A stretch of DNA of 64,000 bases from Ligustrum vulgare. Taxonomy: Eukaryota; Streptophyta; Magnoliopsida; Lamiales; Oleaceae. The stretch covers positions 13,840,133 to 13,904,132 of the forward strand of contig OY743187.1 of NCBI GenBank assembly GCA_963555705.1, written 5' to 3'. A program made the position numbers and the translations under genes. This document shows positions 22,216 through 31,932 of this stretch, piece by piece. How positions within the stretch are numbered: position 1 is the stretch's first letter; each line of letters starts with the position of its first letter. The notes below the pieces were generated by a model. The model did no database searches. It saw only the letters and a program-made list of their open reading frames with translations, and had not been told where the DNA came from.

Positions 22216-22684
22216 CAGATGTCATAAATAGTACACTCCAATTTCACTTTCAACATATTATATCATGGAGTCATTTGTATCATTCTATAGTGATACTAAT
22301 CTGGGCATATTGAATCTTTCAATGATTTATACATGTATGTTCTTACACTTTATAAACTGCAATTTCTAATTTTGCAGGAGCATAATCAATCATTGAAATA
22401 GATATCAATTTCGACATATAATCTACAATCATTTTACTTGAAATCCCAACGTACCGCGATCAACTGGTACATCAAAGAATACTCCCAAAGTACCGAGATG
22501 AGAATCATACATTTTGATCTCACTCATTGGTATATCAAGGAGCTCAAGCTAGTGATTTAGACTATAGTCTATCCACCATATGTCATGCCAGTTCTATGAA
22601 AAATCTTGCGCGCAACGAGTCGTCTTTTACGACTGTGAAATATTTTTCATTTGTACATATAATTACTGGCTTTACACATTTAAG

Positions 22685-22774
22685 CATTTGGACTTCAGGT
22701 CCTTGAACAATAATCATTTGGACTTCAGGTCCTTGAACAATAATCATTTGGACTTCAGGTCCTTGAACAATAAT
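22685..22774. repeat. Three perfect 30-bp tandem repeats
   Basis: The unit starts CATTTGGACTTCAGGTCC and ends AACAATAAT; three copies lie head to tail without a mismatch. They contain the ACTTCAGGT word seen elsewhere in the element. Confidence 0.95.
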
Positions 22775-23831
22775 CCCTACATTGGGGTTATATACTTGGC
22801 CAAAGTATTATAATTTCATCAACCTCATTTTCATAAGAGGGTATGTAGTCGACTTATTTATCGATTCCATCTCAATATAACATAGAGAGATCTCATTATA
22901 TGTTCTATCATCAGGTACCTGAATCTCTTACATTTAATTATGTCCCTTTTACTCACCATGAGTATTTAGCTTCAAAGGGATCATCTTAATCATTCAAGAG
23001 ATATTTATTTTGGAATCGATAGTCATTATGCTTCGGGCATAATTACGCTTCAGGCATGTTTTCTCCATAATGTTTTCAAACATTATATTATATCAATCGG
23101 CTAAAATGCCGCACATGTCGTCCCTTTAGGGATGTAATTTCAATCATATATCTCAGTGTGCTTTGGTGGAGTGTATGCATTTCGCACTTTTACAAATCAT
23201 AAAGCTTCTTGAGCTAATCCCTGTTTGACATAGAATATTGTTGTATGATAAACAATTATTGAATAAGTTATTCTCATAGAAAAATAATTTGAAACTTTTG
23301 ATAATCTAACCGTTTATTATAGAACTTCTGGTTCAATACGGTTTTATTTCATTTCTATGTATGAATATTTGATTCAATACAATATCGTTAAACTTCTGGT
23401 TCAATACAATGTATATTTCATTTATGAGCTTCTGGTTCATACTATATACATATTTCACTTGTACGTATAAACTTCTGGTTCAGCAAGATATTTCACTTGT
23501 ACATATGTATGAACTTCTGGTTCAATACAGTATTCATTTCATCAGTACGTATTTCTGTACATTTCAAATCAGTATACCTTTATTACTTTTATACCGAAAA
23601 ATCAGGTACAATATCCAAGGAAATATCTCATGATCTCAATCTTGTCGCCAAATCTTCCCTTATATCGAAAAAGGTAATGACACATTATCTCATTGTTTCC
23701 ACCTTTTCAATAATTTATTCCATTATTTCTTGATGGAATCGATGTCACTGACACGCGGAGCCACCGCTCTTTTACGCGTTGAATAATGCATTTAAATAGA
23801 TGATTTGGGAAGAAGGCTAGATCCATCAAAA

Positions 23832-24377
23832 ATGGATATCATACTTTCAAATATTCGAAAATATTATTCCAATCTTCCAATAAATGATTTGAGAAAAATT
23901 TATCGAATTAGGCTCGAAAGATTGAGGTTGCTGACGGATCATGGCATGCCAGAAGATGTTCGCTGGTTGATCGAAGCAAAAGTTCGATTAGCTGGTGAAT
24001 TACCAGATTCATTTTCTAAGCACAAGCCTGGCTTAAGTAAGAGTACTTTTGCAAAGAAGCGAAGAGCAAAAAGATTAAATAGTTGCTACAAATGTGCTCG
24101 ATGGACATGTGATACCCGTTGTAAATCAATAGGATATTCATCCATAAATCGAGATGATAAGATAGACTTCATTAAGGGTGGACTGAGTAAGGAGTCATTG
24201 GATGATATCCGATTGACTCTTGAGACGCACCCTAGTGGGTATGTGCAGCGTGAGCTACTATCTTTATGGGCTAAATTCATCAGCGATAAAGAGAGATATA
24301 GTCTCAAAAATATAATAGCAAAAGATCCTGTTTGCCAGGCTGTTATAAACAATGATGCTTTGGCTATGCAGCATTAA
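23832..24377 (+). CDS. Hypothetical basic protein with a Cys cluster (181 aa), inside the LTR element
   Basis: First ATG at 23832 (MDIILSNIRKYYSN); the frame is open from 23796, but upstream codons lack an ATG. The 181-residue product is basic. It has a helical-looking N-terminus rich in Arg/Leu (LRKIYRIRLERLRLL), a basic patch KKRRAKRL (about 75-82) and immediately after it CYKCARWTCDTRC (Cys 85, 88, 93, 97; C-x2-C-x4-C-x3-C), then a polar C-terminal half. A basic patch joined to a small Cys cluster is the layout of several nucleic-acid-binding proteins, including small Cys-rich proteins of some plant RNA viruses; that is only a resemblance. TTTAAATAG lies 34 bp upstream. It is on the same strand as LOG, 263 bp downstream, and antisense to the element. 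The uninterrupted frame in an otherwise non-coding element suggests selection or youth. Family not recognised. Confidence 0.65.
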   Translation: MDIILSNIRKYYSNLPINDLRKIYRIRLERLRLLTDHGMPEDVRWLIEAKVRLAGELPDSFSKHKPGLSKSTFAKKRRAKRLNSCYKCARWTCDTRCKSIGYSSINRDDKIDFIKGGLSKESLDDIRLTLETHPSGYVQRELLSLWAKFISDKERYSLKNIIAKDPVCQAVINNDALAMQH

Positions 24378-24551
24378 TACAAGGTAAATCATTTGATATA
24401 TATATGCACATATAAAATATTTTTCTGTTTCCTTTCACGAGTTTTGATAAAGGCTGGTTAAAAATATTAAATCACCGAAAGGTGAGTAGGATGATTTTGT
24501 CAAAAGTAAATCTTCACTTTTTCAAAAGACGAGCGGAAATAGTGAAGTTTT

Positions 24552-24640
24552 TCGGTTTTAAATAGCCAAACATTTTTCATAGTTCATTCATCCCAAAATA
24601 ACATTTTCTCGTAAGTTTTTCCTTCCTTATTCTCTCAAAG
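24552..24640 (+). promoter_or_regulatory. Candidate promoter and leader of the LOG ORF
   Basis: GGTTTTAAATAGCC (24553-24566) is a TATA-like box about 80 bp before the LOG ATG. It is preceded by a short inverted pair, CTTCACTTTTTC (from about 24509) and GTGAAGTTTTT (from about 24541). The box word TTTAAATAG also precedes the 181-aa ORF at 23791-23799. The leader from about 24590 is pyrimidine-rich (TTTTTCCTTCCTTATTCTCTC), like a plant 5' UTR, and the ATG context AAAGATGG is good. Inference only. Confidence 0.4.
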
Positions 24641-25294
24641 ATGGAAGGATCAAAACTTCGACAGATTAAAACTATCTGTGTATTTTGTGGATCAAAAGTA
24701 GGAAAATGTTTTGGGTATCTAGAAGCTGCAGTGGATCTTGGAAAGAAATTGGGAGAGAAAGGTATCACTCTCGTGTATGGAGGAGGTAGCAGTGGATTGA
24801 TGGGTTGTGTTTCACAATCCGCTCTAGTAGAGAAAGCAAGAGTGATAGGTGTTATACCTACTCCTTTAGCTGATATTGCAGGCAAAACACGAGGGCATGA
24901 AGTACAAACCTTATCTATCCATGAACGCATAACTTGCATGTTATATGGTTCTGATGCCTTCATAGCCCTGCCTGGAGGTTTTGGTACTTTAGAAGAAATC
25001 TTTAATATTACTTCATGGGCTCAACTAGATCTCCATACTAAGCCTATAGGGCTTTTAAATGTAAACAATTTCTTTGATGGTTTGCTAACATTTCTTGATT
25101 ATGCTGTGGAACAGGGATTCATATCTCCATTTTCTAGGAGAATCCTTATTTCTGCTCCTACTATCGAGGAACTGCTGGATAAGTTGCAATCATATATTCC
25201 AATACAAGATCCAGCAGGAGTTAAGATAGATTGGTCGCAAGGAAGGGGAATCAAGCGAAAATGGAGTCCGGTTAATGTAAATTTATCTTTGTGA
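24641..25294 (+). CDS. LOG-like: LOG-type cytokinin riboside 5'-monophosphate phosphoribohydrolase, intronless, inside the LTR element
   Basis: 217 aa, full family length. LOG enzymes release active cytokinin bases from cytokinin nucleotides in the cytosol or nucleus. Visible landmarks: a Rossmann start TICVFCGS (11-18), the nucleotide loop YGGGSSGLMG (46-55), VIGVIPTPL, SIHERITCM (92-100) with Arg96 at the conserved catalytic Arg position, and the signature PGGFGTLEE (111-119) with the catalytic Glu. Then WAQLDLHTKPIGLLN and a C-terminal AVEQGFI block. In plant LOGs the stretch after HxR usually reads KAEM; here it is ITCM, so the copy is divergent. Plant LOG genes normally have several introns (family knowledge), so an uninterrupted copy points to an mRNA-derived capture or a non-plant source. 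It lies antisense to the retroelement, downstream of the 181-aa ORF. All recognised core motifs are present, so activity is plausible. Confidence 0.93.
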   Translation: MEGSKLRQIKTICVFCGSKVGKCFGYLEAAVDLGKKLGEKGITLVYGGGSSGLMGCVSQSALVEKARVIGVIPTPLADIAGKTRGHEVQTLSIHERITCMLYGSDAFIALPGGFGTLEEIFNITSWAQLDLHTKPIGLLNVNNFFDGLLTFLDYAVEQGFISPFSRRILISAPTIEELLDKLQSYIPIQDPAGVKIDWSQGRGIKRKWSPVNVNLSL

Positions 25295-25510
25295 ACCCTA
25301 GAATAGGTGGTGGTAGAGTACGGAGTATTCTCGCTCTTGAGACACACCATAAATTTCTAGGATTTTATCAATGTTTTAATCTTGTGTACCTCAAAGATTT
25401 AAGGTGGTAGAGTATGGAGTATTTCTTACTCTTGAGACACACCTTTTTCTTTATTTCCTCAAAATGTCAGAGGTGGTAGGATAGGCTACTCCCGAAACAC
25501 ATCTCTTATT
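25295..25510. repeat. Three GGTGGTAGAGTA-type repeats downstream of LOG
   Basis: Units containing GGTGGTAGAGTA-GGAGTATT and CTTGAGACACACC occur near 25306, 25404 and (decayed) 25471. They start directly after the LOG stop codon and may form its 3' untranslated region. Confidence 0.7.
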
Positions 25511-26084
25511 TTGAGGATTATAAATGTTTTTCCCCTTTTTCGTTTTGCATGTATGACTCGTTTATGCTTCTTCAGGAGCAATAATAATATCATTTCAGTA
25601 TGTTTAGATGATAATTTTTACTTCTTCTGGAGTAAATATGTACTTCTTCTGGAATATATAAGTGCTCGTGCAAGAACTTTTCCAGGCACTTATCATCTAA
25701 CATTCATCTCATAATACTGATGAGATTATTTTCACATTAGCTATATCCGTGCTATCATGTGATATTATCTTATCATACATCAACATTCTCTTGTTGAATA
25801 ATTTTCATCCACCCATTCAAATTCAGATATTGGTAACTTCTGGTACCATTGGATAAAACATTTTATTAATATTTATCAACCTTTTGGTAATGATAACTTC
25901 TGGTATCATTTGATAAAATATTTTCTAACTTTAGTATTGATAACTTCTGGTATCATTTAATGAAGTATCAAATAACAATAATATTGTATATATATATTAA
26001 CAATAACGATACTGGGGTTATACCACCAAGTATATATGTTGACAACAACCCTCTAATATGTTAGAATTAACCAACAACTGAGGT

Positions 26085-26290
26085 GTTTATATGTATTCAA
26101 TTGATATACCGACCATATAGGCGGTGTCAACGTGATGAAATAATTAAACCAGCCATATAGACGGTATCAACGAGATGAAACAATTAAACCGGCCATATAG
26201 GCGGAATCGACATAATGAAATAATTAAACCGGGTAAAGCCAACCATGTAGGTGGTAAAACCAACCATGTAGGTGGCAGCATAATATAATT
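26085..26290. repeat. GGCCATATAGGCGG-type repeats
   Basis: Five or six imperfect copies of CCGGCCATATAGGCGGTA with spacer ATGAAATAATTAAA. No coding content. Confidence 0.75.
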
Positions 26291-26479
26291 CAATTGATCA
26301 CATATTAATCGTTAATTTACGATTATTATACTTGTATGTATTATTAAGGGCAAAATCGTCCATATTTTAATATATTGCTCATATGAATAAATTGAAACCG
26401 TCAATAGGTTTAAAATTTAATTTAGAACAAACTTACTTTTGGTCCGAAGTTCAAAATCTCGTCAGGATTGCTCCAAAAA

Positions 26480-27200
26480 CAGTTTTTAAGAAAACCGCCA
26501 TGTTCGACCGCCGGAATATTTTAAAAACTGCACAAAACAGAAAAATAAGATCATAGAAAAATCCAATTCATCAAAACGGACAAACTGCCTTTCGTCATCG
26601 CCGGATCCGCCACGCGCCGCCGCCGCCGGCCGCCACGCGCCGGTGATCGGAAAAATTGACCCATCACCATAATATGTGCCTCGGCGTCCTGAACATGCCG
26701 GTGGTCTCCGATTTTCCAAAAGATCAACCGTTTGGCCGGAATCATCATTTTTCAGTCCGCCAGCATCTTCTTCTCCGGACAATAACTTCCGTTTTAACCG
26801 TTGGATTTGCGCCAAATTTCAGTCGAGTCTTCTCCTAGAAAAACCCGTTGATATGCCGCTGGCCGATCGTCGATCGGAGTTCAGAATCGTCCGGAATAAG
26901 CATTTCAATTTTCGGTCAGATATCTGTTTTTGCACAGTTTTTCAGATTTTCTTCTTCGGTCGATATCTTTTGTTTCAGCCGTTGGTTCTGCGCCAAATTT
27001 TAGGCGAGTCTTCTCCTTGACAAGCCCGTTCTGATGGCGGTGGCCGATCGTCGATCGGATATCTGGATCGGCCAGAATCATTCTTTTTCAGTTTGAGAGA
27101 AAAGGAAACATTGGTTAGTAATAATCAGGTTTCTGATACAGAGGCTCATCATTTAGATGCAACTGTAGAGCATACTCCCGTTATTACTCAATTGGTTAGA
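26480..27200 (-). other. GC-rich leader of the LOG-carrying element with an imperfect duplication
   Basis: Just inside the 5' LTR. Two imperfect direct copies (about 26795-26900 and 26975-27075) share GCGCCAAATTTCAG/GCGCCAAATTTTAG, GCGAGTCTTCTCCT and TGGCCGATCGTCGATCGGA. A 109-codon minus-strand frame (26486-26815) crosses it without any gag signature. I regard this as untranslated leader. Confidence 0.5.
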
Positions 27201-27217
27201 GACTCGTGCTGATAACG

Positions 27218-27425
27218 TGTTATAAAATCATCGAAATCATAAGAACAACATAGAGAGAGAAATGGAGAGAGTTTAGAGGAGAGAATTTCTCTTCAAGAAT
27301 TGGTGTAATAAATTGGTAAGTATAGGCTCCTATTTATAGGAGTGGACAATGGCACAATCGTAATATTGTAAAGTTTACAGGGATATAATGGTTATGTCAT
27401 TCACATATATACATTATTTATAACA
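27218..27425 (-). repeat. Right LTR (5' LTR) of the LOG-carrying element
   Basis: 208 bp, flanked on the right by ATTTC (27426-27430). Transcription of the element would start here and run leftward, away from MED22. MED22 itself starts about 620 bp to the right. Confidence 0.92.
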
Positions 27426-27430
27426 ATTTC

Positions 27431-28044
27431 ATACGATCCTTTGAAGTTCAAACCAATTGTAGACCTAATAATACAGCCGCGACTCCCTCTCGTCCGCGTC
27501 CGCCGCCGTCGTATCCAGTCAGCCCATGCCAGTCCACTTCCAATCTCTACCCGTCCGCCTCCGTAGATTGTCGGACTCGGACCGCCGCGACTTCCAGGTG
27601 CTCGGAAGCTCGGCTAGCGGCTAAGCCTTAGGCGGCCCTTAGCTCTTCATTCTTTCACAGATTCACAATCATTTTCTTCAGTTTTTATTAAGAAGGTTAG
27701 CATTTAGTAACTTAGCATTTGAATTTATTTTTGCTGAAAATTTAATGGGAAATGACAGATTTTGTATAAAAACTCGATTTGAAATCGATAGACTTTGTAG
27801 TTTTCTATTAAGTTTAATGGGGAATGAGATGAAAGAGGTTAGTGAATTTACTTTGTAGGCAGCAAAGAAGGCTCATAACATTGAGCATAAAACTAAATTG
27901 TTATTGACCACGCCTTTTAAAGTATCCTTGAGTTAAGTTAATTTTTTTTTTCTCTGACAATTTTTGTTTCCTCCTGGTTTTAGCTTTATAACCAAATATT
28001 CTTCTTCATATAAGTTGAAACTTAAATTTGATAGGTGTATTATA
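27431..28044 (+). promoter_or_regulatory. MED22 upstream region and probable 5' UTR
   Basis: A GC- and pyrimidine-rich block at 27470-27640 (CTCTCGTCCGCGTCCGCCGC) resembles a plant 5' UTR or CpG-rich promoter. It is followed by AT-rich sequence up to the ATG, possibly a leader intron. The retroelement target site is at 27426, so the available promoter between it and the coding start is about 620 bp unless regulatory DNA lies beyond the element. No clear TATA box. Confidence 0.45.
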
Positions 28045-31000
28045 ATGAACAAAGGAGGAGTGGGACTAGGTGGTGGAGCTGGCAGCGGCAGCGGAGGTGG
28101 ACCAACTGCAGCAGCAGCAGCTGCGGCCGCCCAAAAGCAGAAGACCCTTTTGCAGAGAGTGGACAATGACATCGGAAATCTTGTCGATAATTTCGGATTC
28201 CTCGTGAATGGAGCACGGGTAATCATGCTACTTCCTTTCAATTTTGAAATTTTTAGAATAATTTTATGCTAGTTATACCTTGACCGATTAGATTGTAAAA
28301 GCTCTTATCATTGTGTAGTGATTAATGAGCAGGTTGCCTTTCAGTAATAAATATAATGAGGGTGGTTTATTTATATTATTTGAATTTAGAAAATGTGAAT
28401 ATGAAAATATGAGGTGATAATATGTGTTCTTTTTATTTAAATTTAAACGAGTACCGTAAACCCAATTTTAAAACTGACAGCCAGTTTAGCATGTTAGGAA
28501 GCCAGGATGTGCTGAGAGCCTTCTCTCTTATTTGCTGAGAAAATATTATAGAAATGTTGTTATTGCCTTTGATATACTGAAGTTCACTTAACATGATACA
28601 CAAGGCATGTTTGGTTTATAGAACGGATCAAAACTGGATTAAGATGATAAGAGAGTTAAGTTAAAACCATGTTTGTTGAACTGTGCGGTGTGTCCAGTGT
28701 TGTACCAAAAGTCCTCTTAGATCAAAGGATAGGTAAAAATCAAGTAAGAATTTCTTGGAGTTTAGTGTAGAAGCGTCATTGATTTACATGTTAAGGATGT
28801 AGTAGTTCTCGATTTAAATTTTTTATTTTGTAAAGAGTTGAGATGCCCATACTTTGGTGATACTTCATTCTTTGCGTTACATGGTTCTCTGTAATATTTA
28901 TGAAACTATATAGTACTTGTGCATGTGGGTGCAGGGAATGATATATACACAACAATTTATGAAAGCCACCCTGCCATTCGCACACAAGTGATCGTCCATG
29001 TGGAGATTGCCATCTTATTGCTATTAGGTTGGGAGCATAGGATATCCACTATTAGCTATACAAAATAGTGCTATTTGGTGCACCTTGAAAAGATCTAGAT
29101 GAACAGGGATATAAAGACACAGAAAATATATTGACATCCTTAAACACGTATAGAGAACACACATAGAAAACACAGTAGTGCTACCTGATGCACTTCAAAA
29201 TGTTGACATAATTTGACATAATTTGATAGTTAATACTTAATAGCAGGAAAGAGTGTGCTTGTGGTTCTCGTAATATCCATGAATCTATATAGTACTTGCA
29301 CCTGTGAGTGTAGGGATGATAATACCCAATGTTTTATGAAATCCACCTGCCCTTTTGAGATATGTGATTGCCCATGTGGAGATTTTCGGCTTATTAACAA
29401 AATATGCATTGGCAAATTAATTCATAGAGAAAACACAATGGCGAAACCTGGTGCGCTTCAAATTGTTGAGATAATTTGATATTTAATGGCAGAGAAGATT
29501 GTGCTTGTGGCATTACCATGTTTAGCCCAATTGCTGATGGGTTGACTTGAACTGAATTACATGCTTTTGAACGTGTGTATGAAGTTTCTATTCTTTAAGT
29601 GTTCCCCTGTTATGCTTTATAAAATAAATTCACTACTCGTGTTAAAAGTGTCAATACGATGACCCTTTTTTTAATATCTATCTATCATTGTTTCATAACT
29701 CGTTAGGAAAATTGCCAAGAGTGCCGTTAATGGGTTATGTGGATTGTTACCTCGTGGGACCTGTCTGAAGTATATCTTTAATAAATCACTTCTTTTTCTT
29801 AGGCGAATGCTATGCTTCTATGAGTCTTCCCACTATTAGCAAAAGAACCAGCGGAAGAGCCAGTTATTATGTTTTCATTTTGCAGGGTGGGGATAGGGAG
29901 GGGATTTTAATCGAGCATAATGATGACTCTTGTACGATGCTAAGCATTCTCATGGAAGGCCTATAGCAAGCTTGAATGCAAATGTGTGTATGTATATAGA
30001 CAAGCACATACTCTTTAGTTTAAGCTCTTCATAGCAACTTGCAGATGACGAGCATCTAAAATTTTGCAGAAAAAGATTGTGGGCTCTAAATTTTACTTTT
30101 AAGTCCTAAATGGGGCTGGAAATGGATTTTCAGAGAACTTTTAGTGGCCCAAAGAAGTTCCATCTTTAAATAGATGATCTTCTCCTGTATAGGAACCATG
30201 TCGTGAAAGCATCTTGAACTTTTTGCAGGAACTGGTCCTCCAGGAATAATGACTATGTAATTAATTGCTTAAGGCATATGCTTTTTCCTGAGCCATAAGC
30301 CAATAAGTGAAGCTAGTAAATGCACTAGTACTGAGTGAAGCTAGTAAATGCACTAGTACTGAATTGAACTGGTGCTTTTCTTTTCTCCAATAATATAATA
30401 ATTCTATGTTTTGAGTTGTATTTTATTTTTGTATGAGCATATTGCGTGTAATTCTCTTTTCTACGACCAGTTACCGACTTGTTTTTGGGCTGCAGCCATT
30501 ATGCTAACTGCTAAGTAGCATCCCCCCCCCCCGGGGCATCGATTGGTGTGTGCGCGCAAAAAAGAGAGCCGTCAAGTTTTCTCTGTATACAATTTTTGTT
30601 TTTTTTTTTTTTTTCATGCTAGGGTCTCAAATTTAGAAAATGTTCCAAATTCCTTGCCATGGATAACATTTTAATAACGCTGAATATATTTCAGGTTAAT
30701 GATCCACCAGTGCGGAATTCCCAGGAAGTTTTCATGATGGAGATGCGTGCTGCCAGAATGGTAAGAGCTTATTCTGATTTTTAGTAAAAGCATGCAAAAA
30801 TATTTATCAACTTTGCTACACTCAGAATGAAGTTGACAATTAGCTTACTTGGCACAATTCTATTTTTTCATACATCACATCATCTTTTAAATCAACAAAC
30901 ACAACACTTTCACATCACCAATTATCATCTTCATTGTCAACATAATTGTGCAAGTATCAAAATCCAATATGGCATACAGTGAGATTAATCTTCAAACATG

Positions 31001-31429
31001 TGTTTCAAAGCATGTAGAAAATCGCGGACATGCCCATATCTTCTACATTTCCGACCTAAAAACTAGGCGCAAAATCTTTTCAGTTGTTGCATCAAACAAC
31101 TAATATCATGTTTGACATGTATAATTTTTATAGTCTTTTAAATCCTTCTCTCTCCGTTCATGTGGCTAATTGCAAGTAGTATCAAACAGGTTCAGGCAGC
31201 TGACTCGCTACTTAAATTGGTATCCGAGTTGAAGCAGACTGCAATTTTCTCGGGTTTCGCGTCTCTTAACGACCATGTAGACCAAAGAACGGAAGAGTTC
31301 AATAAACTTGCAGAAAAAACGAACGACACATTGGCAAGAATTGGAGAAGAGGCAGTCGCCAACCTTAAGGAGCTGGAGTCGCACTATTACTCGTCAACGT
31401 TGAGAACAGGCATTCCTCCTGAGCCCTGA
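28045..31429 (+). CDS. MED22: Mediator complex subunit 22, three exons
   Basis: Exons 28045-28218, 30695-30760 and 31190-31429 give 159 aa; all introns are GT-AG and phase 0. MED22 is a small head-module subunit of the Mediator coactivator, which links transcription factors to RNA polymerase II in the nucleus. The N-terminus is Gly- and Ala-rich ([10 protein letters not shown], then a polyalanine run) and continues [19 protein letters not shown]. Exon 2 is [20 protein letters not shown]; exon 3 carries [40 protein letters not shown] and ELESHYYSS near the end. These match plant MED22 throughout, and the length is as expected. The ATG was chosen because it opens with MNKGG, the usual plant start. 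No break is visible. A dead inverted copy of the 3' part lies at 1-566. Confidence 0.95.
28865..29515. repeat. Imperfect tandem duplication in MED22 intron 1
   Basis: A block at about 28880-29010 (GTAATATTTATGAAACTATA, GTACTTGTGCATGTGGGTG, CATGTGGAGATTGCC) recurs at about 29266-29390 with similar order. A second block, near 29160-29260 (AGAAAACACAGTAGTG and TGTGCTTGTGG), recurs at 29415-29510. So the intron grew by at least one local duplication of roughly 250-385 bp. Confidence 0.7.
30306..30361. repeat. Perfect 28-bp tandem pair in MED22 intron 1
   Basis: Two adjacent identical copies of a 28-bp unit starting AGTGAAGCTAGTAAATGC (30306-30333 and 30334-30361). The rest of intron 1 shows no gene. 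Confidence 0.95.
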
Positions 31430-31932
31430 ATAAGGTGGAATGAATCTACTGGAGTATAGAAAATGATTAGACTGCAGATTTGATACTTTCTTATGTGCAT
31501 TGTCAAGCTGGAGTCCGTGTTGACTTTTTGGTTATGATGTGCTACGTTCGATTGAACGTATACAATGTTTGGTTGTTCATGAACTAGCTTTGCTTCTCCA
31601 TTCTAGGTTGTAAATTAATATTAGGATTTTTTTTTTTTTTTTTGGGACTTATTATTTTTTGTTTTTCCCTACGACGAACTTTTAGTTAGTATTAAAGAAA
31701 CAAAGGGTACTTTTTGTGTTAGAATTTCGATTACTTTATTATTATTTTTTTTTTGTAAACGACTACGTGTCAACATGCAACTTATCATTGAATGATTTTT
31801 TTTTTTTTTTTAAAGTTGACATTTTTATTGATAAAAAGTTCTTCTTTCTTAAGGACCGATGAAATGTCACATCTTTATGATGTCATATATAAATAATATT
31901 TATAAACTATAATATATAAACGGGTTGTCAAA
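31430..31932. other. MED22 3' flank, no gene
   Basis: Includes the probable 3' UTR. Homology with the inverted fragment at 1-160 continues to about 31570, including CATCATAACC/ACATCATACC words. AT-rich with poly-T runs; no credible frame. Confidence 0.6.

Larger units (their letters stand above)
21006..27425 (-). mobile_element. LTR retroelement carrying a LOG gene and a Cys-cluster ORF
   Basis: It is bounded by 208-bp LTRs (21006-21213 and 27218-27425) starting TGTTATAAAATC and ending TTATAACA, with a perfect 5-bp target duplication ATTTC (21001-21005, 27426-27430). I see a single mismatch between the LTRs (A/T near 21180/27392), so insertion is recent. Polarity is minus: next to the right LTR is a primer-site-like CGTTATCAGCACGAGTC (minus strand, 27201-27217), and next to the left LTR a polypurine tract AAGGGGGAG (minus strand, 21214-21222). 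No gag, protease, RT or integrase frame is visible in 6.0 kb of interior, so it must move with borrowed enzymes. The interior is a mosaic of short repeat families plus two forward-strand ORFs. Confidence 0.85.

Noticed and set aside
22685..22774. Three 30-bp repeats resembling a mini CRISPR array
   Set aside because: The copies are directly adjacent with no spacers, and the context is a plant retroelement.
23805..23831. Upstream start for the 181-aa ORF
   Set aside because: The codon at 23805 is TTG, not ATG; the first ATG in frame is at 23832.
24086..24352. Minus-strand ORF of 88 codons
   Set aside because: Antisense of the 181-aa ORF, with no independent support.
24577..24963. Minus-strand ORF of 128 codons over LOG
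   Set aside because: Shadow of the LOG frame; residues show no family features.
26486..26815. Candidate gag of the LOG-carrying element
   Set aside because: No capsid or zinc-knuckle motifs; it lies in a GC-rich leader with direct repeats.
27933..28241. Pro/Ala-rich ORF on the minus strand
   Set aside because: Antisense shadow of MED22 exon 1.
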